This document shows, piece after piece, positions 53,394-60,865 of a stretch of DNA of 64,000 nt. The number at the start of each line of letters is the position of its first letter. Position 1 is the first letter of the stretch. The notes beneath the pieces are model-generated. The model did no database searches, was not told the origin of the DNA, and saw nothing but the letters and a program-made list of their open reading frames with translations. Source of the DNA: Burkholderia metallica. GTDB taxonomy: Bacteria; Pseudomonadota; Gammaproteobacteria; Burkholderiales; Burkholderiaceae. Position numbers and translations under genes: made by a program. The stretch is from positions 1 through 64,000 of the forward strand of contig NZ_CADFDB010000012.1 of the NCBI RefSeq assembly GCF_902832845.1, given 5' to 3'.

Positions 53394-54527
53394 CTAGCGA
53401 GTCGGTCGCATCAGTCCACCGAACGACGGCCTATGGACTGCCTGCGGGGGGCGTGTGCCTGCATTCTTGACAGGTCGTTGGCCAGAGAACGTGAGACTTT
53501 TTTCACCGAAAAAGTTGATTTGATAGTCCTTATGTCCCAGGGTGGCTCCGAGCTTGGATAGGAACGTCGTCGCAGCCTCCTGCAGAAATGGTCGGTTTGA
53601 AGGATCTGCATCGAACTTGTCGGGATTGAGTGAGTAGTAACCGACGAATCGATATGTATCGTCCTCCAGCATTTCAAGCGTGCCACGTACCCTGCCGGAT
53701 ACTCGCCCAAAGACTGCGGCACTCCAGAGATCCTTTGTCCCGTGATTGAAGATGTTGGTGCTGAAACCGGTGTCGAACGAGTAGATGCCGGGGCCATACC
53801 CGGGATTTTCGATGGCTCTCGATATTTCCGAGAAATCGAGGATGCTCATCTTCAAGTTGAGTGATTCAATATGAACGGTTCGTTGAGTTCCGTCTCCGTG
53901 TATCCAATGATTGAGTGCTTCGACGAACATCAGCGGATTGCCGTACGACGCGAATGTGCTCGTTGGCGGGATGCCGCTTGATTGTCCGATATAGATGCCA
54001 AATAGCGCAGTGATGTTGGCATATGTTCCAGGTTCAAAATTGAATCCGTATTGATTGGCGCCAGGCAAATATTTGTAGCCACCGATGGCCAGCCAAGGAG
54101 TGAAGCCGCCCACCAGCATTAATTGATTGCGCCAGAATTTTGTGTCGTTGCCCCCGAAGACTTGGAGATGTTTGAGAAACATCTCGGTGGCGCGGATCAT
54201 GTTGCCCGTGTTCGCAAAAAGCAACATGAAATTCGATGTGCAGTACTGATTGAAGCAAATTGAAGGTGCCGGCATTCCGGCGCCGGGGTTGGCGCCGGGA
54301 ATTTCGTTTACCTTGATACCGAAATCGCCAAAATTAAAGTCGGGCGGCCTCGGTGCTGTGATCTCGATGGGCGGGAGGACGTTGTTCTGAGCCATGGCCG
54401 TCGCGTGCTTCAGCAGCGTGCCAAACGGGAGCACGGTTGACGCGACCAGAAGACGTCGTCGCATCAAAGGCTGTTGCTTTTCTTCAGAGGCGTGGCTTGT
54501 CTGTTTCAAAGAGTTATGCTTCGTCAT
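53394..54527 (-). CDS. Colicin M family protein with export signal
   Basis: 377 residues from ATG 54527. Residues 23-46 look like a Sec or Tat signal (MRRRLLVASTVLPFGT...ATAMA/QNN), then a TonB-box-like IEITAPRPP (54-62). Blocks match colicin M as I recall it: ALNHWIHGDGTQRTVHIESL against ALAHYLWGNGAERSVNIANI, and SKLGATLGHKDYQI against TRLGAMFSGKEYQI. Colicin M cleaves lipid II in the periplasm. Its catalytic DKYDFNASTHR is here DKFDADPSNRP (residues 303-313): both Asp are kept, Tyr becomes Phe, and His-Arg becomes Arg-Pro. A basic 27-residue tail is extra. Confidence 0.78.
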   Translation of the reverse strand: MTKHNSLKQTSHASEEKQQPLMRRRLLVASTVLPFGTLLKHATAMAQNNVLPPIEITAPRPPDFNFGDFGIKVNEIPGANPGAGMPAPSICFNQYCTSNFMLLFANTGNMIRATEMFLKHLQVFGGNDTKFWRNQLMLVGGFTPWLAIGGYKYLPGANQYGFNFEPGTYANITALFGIYIGQSSGIPPTSTFASYGNPLMFVEALNHWIHGDGTQRTVHIESLNLKMSILDFSEISRAIENPGYGPGIYSFDTGFSTNIFNHGTKDLWSAAVFGRVSGRVRGTLEMLEDDTYRFVGYYSLNPDKFDADPSNRPFLQEAATTFLSKLGATLGHKDYQINFFGEKSLTFSGQRPVKNAGTRPPQAVHRPSFGGLMRPTR

Positions 54528-55065
54528 TTCATATCCCGTGCAGTGTTGATTTCGATGATTGATTCGCATGCCTGAGAATGAGACGGTTATATTTTTTTTG
54601 CTGCCTGCAAGGAGTTTGTCCGGCACGTATTCGTGGGGGAGTCATCCGGAACACTTCTACGAAGCGAAATCAAAAGAGATTCCCGAGAGCATGCGACCGC
54701 GCTTCCTTGTCTCGGAATTAGCCGGGCGCCGGCTAGGGATGTGGGGATGCTGAGGACGCGTGGTTGGTCGACCGATCGGCTACCGCTGTGTATCGTCCGG
54801 GTAAGGGCCGAGAAAAGTCGAAATGCGGAAACACTTTCCTCTGCGTGTCCTGTTGACTGAGCAATGTGTCAAACAGTCACGGGAGAGTGTCCAAGGTGAC
54901 GGGGGCGTGTTGACGCATCTGATCAGGAGAGATCGGTCCCTTGATTTGTCATGATGCCGAATCCTTTCATTTTGTAATAATTCTTGAGAACTGTCATATC
55001 ATGTCGCCTCTCAGGCCGCGTCCGCGGCTGCCGCATATGACCGACCCTATTTACAAGGACTCTGG
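54528..55065. other. Intergenic region between the colicin M-like gene and the symporter
   Basis: Divergent 538-base region in the low-GC island. Short plus-strand ORFs (64 and 75 codons) have no ribosome site or domain and are not accepted. An AT-rich stretch (54968-55002, with TTGTAA and TATCAT 19 bases apart) could be the symporter promoter. TGTCAAACA and TGTTGACG words near 54872-54915 hint at a repeat but form no clean element. Confidence 0.45.
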
Positions 55066-56562
55066 ATGGAAGCATTCGTGCATGGGCTGATCGACGCCAT
55101 CAATGGCGTGTTGTGGAACTACGTGCTGATCGCGCTGCTGCTCGGCGCCGGTGCGTGGTTCACGTTGCGGTTCCGGATGATCCAGTTGAAGGCGCTGTTC
55201 CTCAGCATGAAACTGGTCGGCAGCAAGGGCGAACCGGGCAGCATCTCGTCGTTCCAGGCGTTCGCGACCGGGCTCGCGAGCCGCGTCGGCACCGGCAACA
55301 TCGCCGGCGTCGCGGTTGCGCTGACGGTCGGCGGGCCGGGCGCGATCTTCTGGATGTGGATGACGGCGCTCGTCGGGATGTCGTCCGCGTTCGTCGAGGC
55401 GACGCTCGCGCAGATCTTCAAGGTGTCGCACGCCGACGGCAGCTATCGCGGCGGCCCCGCGTACTACATCCAGACGGGCCTGCGTTCGCGCGGCTTCGGC
55501 GTGCTGTTCTCGCTGTCGCTGATTCTCGCGTTCGGCTTCGTGTTCAATGCGGTGCAGGCCAACGCGATCGCCGATGCGTTCGACACGTCGTTCGGCTGGA
55601 GCCGCGCAAGCGTCGGTCTCGCGCTCGTGCTGCTGACCGCGCCGATCATCTTCGGCGGGATCCGCCGGATCGCGGCGGTTGCGCAGGTGATCGTGCCGCT
55701 GATGGCGATCGGCTATCTCGCGCTCGCGGTCTATGCGGTCGCGACGCATCTTGCGCTGGTGCCGGGCGTGATCGCGCTGATCGTGAAGAGCGCGTTCGGC
55801 CTCGAGCAGGCGGCGGGCGGCCTGACGGGCTATGCGGTCAGCCAGGCGGTCGCGATGGGCGTGAAGCGCGGGCTGTTCTCGAACGAGGCCGGCATGGGCA
55901 GCGCGCCGAATGCGGCGGCGACCGCCAGCACGCGGCATCCGGTCGTGCAGGGGCTGATCCAGATGCTCGGCGTGTTCGTCGACACGATCGTGATCTGCAG
56001 CGCGACCGCCTTCGTGATTCTGCTGTCGGGCCAGTACGAGCTGGGCACCGGCATGGAAGGCGCGGCGCTCACGCAGCGGTCCATCGCGAGCCACGTCGGC
56101 GACTGGGGCGGCATCTACATGGCGTTCGCGATCTTCTTCTTCGCGTATTCGTCGGTGATCGGCAACTACGCGTATGCGGAAGGCAACGTCGAATTCATCA
56201 CGAAGCGGCGCGGCGTGCTGCCGCTATTCCGCGTCGCGGTGCTCGGCATGGTGATGTTCGGCAGCGTCGGGCAACTGCCGCTCGTGTGGGCGATGGCCGA
56301 TACGAGCATGGGGCTGATGGCGATCATCAACCTGATCGCGATCCTCGCGCTCGGCAAGTACGCGCACGCGGCGTGGCGCGACTATCGCCGCCAGCGCGCG
56401 GAAGGCGTGGCCGATCCGGTGTTCACGCGCAACACGATTCCGGAACTCGCGAACGTGCTGCCGACCGACGTGTGGGGCGAGCATGGCCCGCTGCCGCAGC
56501 GCCCGGCCGCGGCCGATGAGGCCAGCGCGAACGCGCCGCGCACGGTGGTGCGCGAGTCATGA
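55066..56562 (+). CDS. Alanine/glycine:cation symporter (AGCS family)
   Basis: 498 residues with about eleven membrane helices. The family signatures ATGLASRVGTGNIAGVAVAL and GVKRGLFSNEAGMGSAPNAAA are intact. It imports small neutral amino acids with sodium or protons. The start is MEAFVHGLIDAINGVLW. It ends with an ATGA overlap into thpR. The D-amino-acid dehydrogenase gene nearby suggests an alanine-use context, but this is inference. Confidence 0.93.
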   Translation: MEAFVHGLIDAINGVLWNYVLIALLLGAGAWFTLRFRMIQLKALFLSMKLVGSKGEPGSISSFQAFATGLASRVGTGNIAGVAVALTVGGPGAIFWMWMTALVGMSSAFVEATLAQIFKVSHADGSYRGGPAYYIQTGLRSRGFGVLFSLSLILAFGFVFNAVQANAIADAFDTSFGWSRASVGLALVLLTAPIIFGGIRRIAAVAQVIVPLMAIGYLALAVYAVATHLALVPGVIALIVKSAFGLEQAAGGLTGYAVSQAVAMGVKRGLFSNEAGMGSAPNAAATASTRHPVVQGLIQMLGVFVDTIVICSATAFVILLSGQYELGTGMEGAALTQRSIASHVGDWGGIYMAFAIFFFAYSSVIGNYAYAEGNVEFITKRRGVLPLFRVAVLGMVMFGSVGQLPLVWAMADTSMGLMAIINLIAILALGKYAHAAWRDYRRQRAEGVADPVFTRNTIPELANVLPTDVWGEHGPLPQRPAAADEASANAPRTVVRES

Positions 56563-57125
56563 ACGGCGACCGGTTGCGCGTGTTCGTCGCGCTGGTGCCC
56601 GATGCGGCATCGCGCGACGCGCTGCACGCGTTGCCGGTCGCCCGTGGCGCGCGGCGCACGCAGCCCGCGCAACTGCATGTGACGCTCGCGTTCGTCGGTG
56701 CGATCGAGCGGGCCTGCTGCGATGCGCTGGCCGCGTGCCTGCCGGCGCTCGCGGCCGCGCATGCGCTGCCGCCGACACCGGTCGAGCGGATCGCGTGGTG
56801 GCCGAGCCTGCCGCGCGCGCGGCTGATCGTCGCGGAACTCGCGGCCGAGCCGGCGTGTTCGGCGCTTCATGCGGACCTGTCGGCACGGCTGCGCGAGCTG
56901 GGCGTGCCCGCCGACCGGCGGCCGTTCCGTCCGCACGTGACGCTCGCGCGGCTGCTGCACGATGCGGACGGTCAACCTGCGCATGGCGGTGCAACCGGTC
57001 GGCCGCTCGCGTTGCGCTTCGACGCGCTCACGCTGTTCGAAAGCCGGCTGTCGCACGAAGGCGTGTCGCATCGGCCGATCGTGTCGGCGCCGATCACACG
57101 GGCGGACGGCGCGGTAGCGGGCTGA
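56559..57125 (+). CDS. thpR: RNA 2',3'-cyclic phosphodiesterase (2'-5' RNA ligase family)
   Basis: 188 residues. Two catalytic HxT motifs, HVTLAF (residues 40-45) and HVTLAR (about 127-132), define the 2H phosphoesterase fold; RLRVFVALVPD is the usual start. It hydrolyses 2',3'-cyclic phosphate ends of RNA; the physiological role is unclear. The start overlaps the symporter stop by four bases. Confidence 0.9.
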   Translation: MNGDRLRVFVALVPDAASRDALHALPVARGARRTQPAQLHVTLAFVGAIERACCDALAACLPALAAAHALPPTPVERIAWWPSLPRARLIVAELAAEPACSALHADLSARLRELGVPADRRPFRPHVTLARLLHDADGQPAHGGATGRPLALRFDALTLFESRLSHEGVSHRPIVSAPITRADGAVAG

Positions 57126-57227
57126 GCCGTTCCGGCGCAGCCGACGGCCGGTGGCGATCATCGCCGTGCCGAACGCGGGGCCGCCGCTGCCGCATCGCTT
57201 CGGCGACGTCGCGCAACGTCCGACCCG

Positions 57228-58565
57228 CTACCCGTAACGCGCGAGCGTCAATCCCGACAGATCGATCTCCGGTTCTCGTCCCGTGACGAGATCGGCGAGC
57301 ACCTTCCCCGACCCCATCGACATCGCCCAGCCCGTCGAGCCGTGACCGACGTTCAGCCAGAGCCCGTCGATCCCGCTCGCGCCCAGCAGCGGCGGCCCGT
57401 CGGGCGTCATCGGCCGGCGGCCGACCCAGAAGCGCGCCGACGCGCGATCGGCTGCGTGCGGGAACCAGTCGTCGAGCACCTTCATCAGCGTATCGAGCGC
57501 CTGCTGCCGCAGCGCCGCGTGCCGGTTGCCGAGCTCCGCGGTGCCCGCGACGCGCAGCGTCGGGCCGAAGCGCGTGATCGCCGTCTTCAGCGATTCGTCC
57601 ATCAGCGCGGCATGCGGGGCCTTTTCATCGTCGACGACCGCGAGCGTCGCCGAGTACCCCTTCACCGGATACAGCGGCACGTCGATGCCGTACGGCCGCA
57701 GCAGGCCGGCGCTGTCGACGCCGAGCGCGACGACGATCGCGTCGGCCGCGAGCTGCGAGTCGCGACGATTGCCGCCGGTGCGCGACGCGCGCGGATGCGT
57801 GCCGGCCCGGTCGCGCGGATCGCCGGCCTCGTCGCCGTCACCGTTGCCGACGATCCGCACGCCGCGCACTCGGCCGGTTTCGACGTCGAGCGCCTGCACG
57901 TCGGTGCGAAAGCGGAACGTCACGCCGTTCGCTTCGCACAGCGCCCGCAGTTCGCGCGTGAAGCGGGCGCAGTCGCCGGCTTCGTCGTCGGGCAGGTAGA
58001 TGCCGCCGACCGGCGCCTGCCGCGCCCAGCGCAGACCCGGCTCGATCGCCGTGCAGCCGGCCGCATCGAGTTCGCGAAACGCGATACCGGCATCGCGCAG
58101 CACCTTCAGCGCCGGCTGCACCATCTCGACGTCGAACGCGCCGCGCAGCAGTTGCAGGTAGCCGCGGCTCGCGCCGTAATCGAACGGGTGGCGGTCGCGA
58201 AACGCGTGCAGGCACGCGCGGCTGTAATACGCGATACGCTGCATCCGCTGCTTGTTCACGCGGAACCGCCCGAATTCGCATTCGCGCAGCCAGTGCGCGA
58301 TCCAGCGCCACTGCGCGGGGTCTAGCGTCGGCCGGAAGATCAGCGGCGACGCGGGCTCGAACAGGTACTTGAGGATCTTGCCGGGCATCCCGGGCGCGGC
58401 CCACGGCGTCACGTAGCCGGGCGCGATCACGCCCGCGTTGCCGAGGCTCGTCGCCTGCGCGACGTCGGCCTCGCGCTCGATCACGGTGACGTCGCAGCCT
58501 GCTTCGCGCAGGTGCCAGGCGGTGGTGACGCCGATCACGCCGGCGCCGAGAACGATCACGTGCAT
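57228..58565 (-). CDS. dadA: D-amino acid dehydrogenase
   Basis: 445 residues. FAD-binding VIVLGAGVIGVTTAWHLREA at the N-terminus, the conserved SLGNAGVIAPGYVTPWAAPG, and C-terminal WVGRRPMTPDGPPLLG with LNVGHGSTGWAMSMGSGKVL are DadA hallmarks. It oxidises D-alanine and others to keto acids, passing electrons to the membrane. An unusual hydrophilic insert of about 30 residues (GNGDGDEAGD...GGNRRDSQ, near residue 240) interrupts the substrate domain. It is 25 bases downstream of an MFS gene on the same strand. Confidence 0.9.
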   Translation of the reverse strand: MHVIVLGAGVIGVTTAWHLREAGCDVTVIEREADVAQATSLGNAGVIAPGYVTPWAAPGMPGKILKYLFEPASPLIFRPTLDPAQWRWIAHWLRECEFGRFRVNKQRMQRIAYYSRACLHAFRDRHPFDYGASRGYLQLLRGAFDVEMVQPALKVLRDAGIAFRELDAAGCTAIEPGLRWARQAPVGGIYLPDDEAGDCARFTRELRALCEANGVTFRFRTDVQALDVETGRVRGVRIVGNGDGDEAGDPRDRAGTHPRASRTGGNRRDSQLAADAIVVALGVDSAGLLRPYGIDVPLYPVKGYSATLAVVDDEKAPHAALMDESLKTAITRFGPTLRVAGTAELGNRHAALRQQALDTLMKVLDDWFPHAADRASARFWVGRRPMTPDGPPLLGASGIDGLWLNVGHGSTGWAMSMGSGKVLADLVTGREPEIDLSGLTLARYG

Positions 58566-58590
58566 GCGGTTTCCGGAACGAAGCGGTGGT

Positions 58591-59853
58591 TCAGGATGCG
58601 ACGGCCGGATCGTCGGCGAGCGACTTGCCGCGCGTTTCCGGCAGCACGAGCGCGGCGACGATCACGAGCAGGTAGCCGCCACCCGCGACGAGGCCGATCG
58701 CCTTCACGAGCGACATCGACTGCGACAGCGAGCCGACGAGGATCGGGAAGAACGAGCCGAGCCCGCGCCCGAGGTTGTAGCAGAAGCCCTGGCCCGAGCC
58801 GCGGATCGCGCCCGGATACAGCTCGGACAGGTACGCGCCGACGCCCGCGAAGATGCCCTGCACGACGATGCCGAGCGGGAAGCCGAGCAGCAGCATCGCG
58901 GTGTCGGTGATCGGCAGCATCGTGTACGCCATGCCGAGCGAGAACGAGCCGATCGCGAACAGGATGAACGACGCGCGGCGCCCGAGCCGGTCGGACAGGA
59001 TCGCGCCGACCACGTAGCCGACGAACGAGCCGACGATCAGCACGACGAGATAGCCGCTCGTGTTGAACACCGACAGATGGCGCACGGTCTTCAGGTAGGT
59101 GGGCAGCCACGTCGTGATCGCGTAGTAGCCGCCGAGCATGCCGGTGCACAGCGCGCTGCCGAACAGCGTTGCGCGCAGGTGCGGCGGCGAGAAGATCTCG
59201 AGGAAGTGGCCCGACACGCGGCCTTCGTCGCGCGCGCGGCGGGTGGCCGTGTAGATGTCCGGATCGCTGACGTTGCGGCGGATGTACAGGATCCACAGCG
59301 CGGGCACGATGCCGATCCAGAAGCACGCGCGCCATGCGAGCTGCTCGGGCAGCAGCGCGAAGAACGCCCAGTAGAGGATCGCGGCCGCGCCCCAGCCGAA
59401 CGACCAGCTGCTCTGCACGGTGCCGACCGCTTTCGCGCGATGCTCGGGCGAGCGGATCGTCTCGGCCATCATGATCGTCACGACCGACCATTCGCCGCCG
59501 AAGCCGAAGCCCTGCAGCGTGCGCGTCGCGAGCAGCTGCCAGAACGAATGCGTGAAACCGGACAGGCACGTGAACAGCGCGAACGTCGCGATGGTCCACT
59601 GCAGCACGCGGACGCGGCCGTAGCGATCGGCGAGGATGCCGGCGACCCAGCCGCCGAGCGCCGACGAGATCAGCGAACTCGTCGCGATCATTCCGGCCTC
59701 GCTCTTCGTCATGCCCCACGTGGCGATCAGCGTCGGAATCAGGAACGAGTAGATCATGAAGTCGAACGCATCGACCGCGTAGCCGCCGAATCCGGCGTAC
59801 AGCGTCCTGCGCTCGCGCGTCGACAGTTCGTTGAACCACTGGAATGCCTGCAT
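58591..59853 (-). CDS. MFS transporter (sugar/metabolite:H+ symporter type)
   Basis: 420 residues with twelve membrane helices. Motifs GGYAVDAFDFMIYSF (helix 1), ADRYGRVRVL (loop 2-3), FGFGGEWSVV, SDRLGRRASF (loop 8-9) and PETRGKSL at the end place it near the aromatic-acid/sialate-type symporters. Its substrate cannot be read from sequence; co-transcription with dadA suggests an amino acid or keto acid. The start is MQAFQWFNELSTRERRTLYA. Confidence 0.85.
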   Translation of the reverse strand: MQAFQWFNELSTRERRTLYAGFGGYAVDAFDFMIYSFLIPTLIATWGMTKSEAGMIATSSLISSALGGWVAGILADRYGRVRVLQWTIATFALFTCLSGFTHSFWQLLATRTLQGFGFGGEWSVVTIMMAETIRSPEHRAKAVGTVQSSWSFGWGAAAILYWAFFALLPEQLAWRACFWIGIVPALWILYIRRNVSDPDIYTATRRARDEGRVSGHFLEIFSPPHLRATLFGSALCTGMLGGYYAITTWLPTYLKTVRHLSVFNTSGYLVVLIVGSFVGYVVGAILSDRLGRRASFILFAIGSFSLGMAYTMLPITDTAMLLLGFPLGIVVQGIFAGVGAYLSELYPGAIRGSGQGFCYNLGRGLGSFFPILVGSLSQSMSLVKAIGLVAGGGYLLVIVAALVLPETRGKSLADDPAVAS

Positions 59854-60027
59854 GCTTGCCGCCCCCTGTTGTCTCGTCTCTCGTTTCGCGCTGCCGTCTG
59901 GCGGTTATTTTACGGGCGGATGCGGAGCGCCAAAAAGGCACGTGCAGGTGGGCGTGCGGCGGCGCGACGGATCGGGAGGGCGGTGGACGATCGTTCGAGG
60001 AAGGCGCGATGGTCGATCGCTCGCATG

Positions 60028-60066
60028 CCGGGCAGGCGCCGGCGATGATCTTGACGCCTGCCCGGC
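60028..60066. terminator. Hairpin after the SDR gene
   Basis: GCCGGGCAGGCG (60028-60039) pairs perfectly with CGCCTGCCCGGC (60055-60066). There is no T-run on either side, so it is a possible rho-dependent or processing structure at the 3' end of the minus-strand operon. Confidence 0.5.
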
Positions 60067-60088
60067 GGACGCGTTCTCGCGTCAGGCG

Positions 60089-60865
60089 TCAGAGCGTCAG
60101 GCCGCCGTCGACATGAATGACCTGCCCGGTGATCTGCCGAGCCGCATCCGACAGCAGGAACGCGATCAATGCGGCGACGTCGTCGGGTTCGGCGATCCGG
60201 CCGAGCGGCGTCGCCTGTTCGGCCTGCGCCCACGCGTCGGCATTGCCGGCGCTCGGCCCGTGGTCCTTGCGCGTGAAGCCCGGCGCGACCGCGTTGACGG
60301 TGATCCCGCGCGCGGCGAATTCGGCGGCGGCGGTGCGCACGAGCGACTCGAGCGCGGCCTTCGCGGCGGCGGTGGCCGCGAACGGCGTGTCGGCGCGGTA
60401 GCGGTGCGCGACGAACGAGCTGACCGCGACGATCCGCGGCGCGGCCGACGCTTCGAGCAGCGGCCGCGCGCGCCCCGCGAGCGCGGAGAATGCGCCGGGC
60501 ATCGCCGCGAACGCGCACGCGAGCGCATCGGCGGAAAGATCGGAAAAGGATTGGCGCGCGGCGAAGCCCGCATTGGCGACGAGCTGGTCGAGCCCGCCGA
60601 AGTGCGCGGCCGCCGCATCGACGAGCGACGCGGCGACGCCCGGCTCGCCGAGATCGCCGGTGAGCGTGATGCACTCGGCGCCGGCCGCCGTGCAGGCACG
60701 GGCGACGTCGGCGAGCCGGGCGCGCGCCGCGTCGTTTGCGCCGCGTGCGTGCAGTGCCAGCGCGATGCCGGGCGCCGCGAGCCGCCGCGCGAGCGCCGCG
60801 CCGATCCCCGAACCGGCGCCGGTGATCAGCGCGATCCGTGCGAGGGGCGCGGCGCGTACGCTCAC
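60089..60865 (-). CDS. Short-chain dehydrogenase/reductase
   Basis: 258 residues from a GTG. The nucleotide-binding TGAGSGIGAALARRL, NAGFAARQSF (NAG motif), and C-terminal ITVNAVAPGFTRKDHGPSAG...VIHVDGGLTL are typical of classical SDR enzymes. The catalytic Ser-Tyr-Lys region is altered: AVSSFVAHRYRADTPFAATAAAKAAL has the Ser and Lys, but the expected YxxxK Tyr position is Ala or Thr, so activity needs testing. Its GTG overlaps the stop of the ABC protein gene (GTGA). Substrate unknown. Confidence 0.85.
   Translation of the reverse strand: MSVRAAPLARIALITGAGSGIGAALARRLAAPGIALALHARGANDAARARLADVARACTAAGAECITLTGDLGEPGVAASLVDAAAAHFGGLDQLVANAGFAARQSFSDLSADALACAFAAMPGAFSALAGRARPLLEASAAPRIVAVSSFVAHRYRADTPFAATAAAKAALESLVRTAAAEFAARGITVNAVAPGFTRKDHGPSAGNADAWAQAEQATPLGRIAEPDDVAALIAFLLSDAARQITGQVIHVDGGLTL

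Larger units (their letters stand above)
52924..55065. other. Lower-GC accessory island
   Basis: Composition drops: the sample 53881-53940 is 30/60 GC, against 40/60 for 55561-55620 just outside. The island carries a colicin M-like gene and its probable immunity gene on the minus strand, with no transposase, integrase or tRNA at either edge. Its codon use is less GC-biased than the flanking gltD and symporter genes. This suggests horizontal acquisition between two core operons. Confidence 0.7.

Noticed and set aside
54559-54860. Two short plus-strand ORFs upstream of the symporter
   Set aside because: No ribosome binding site, no domain, and they overlap each other in different frames in a divergent promoter region.
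54865-54920. Possible insertion-sequence end (TGTCAAACA ... GTGTTGACG words)
   Set aside because: The words are imperfect, there is no transposase remnant nearby and no matching second end or target duplication.
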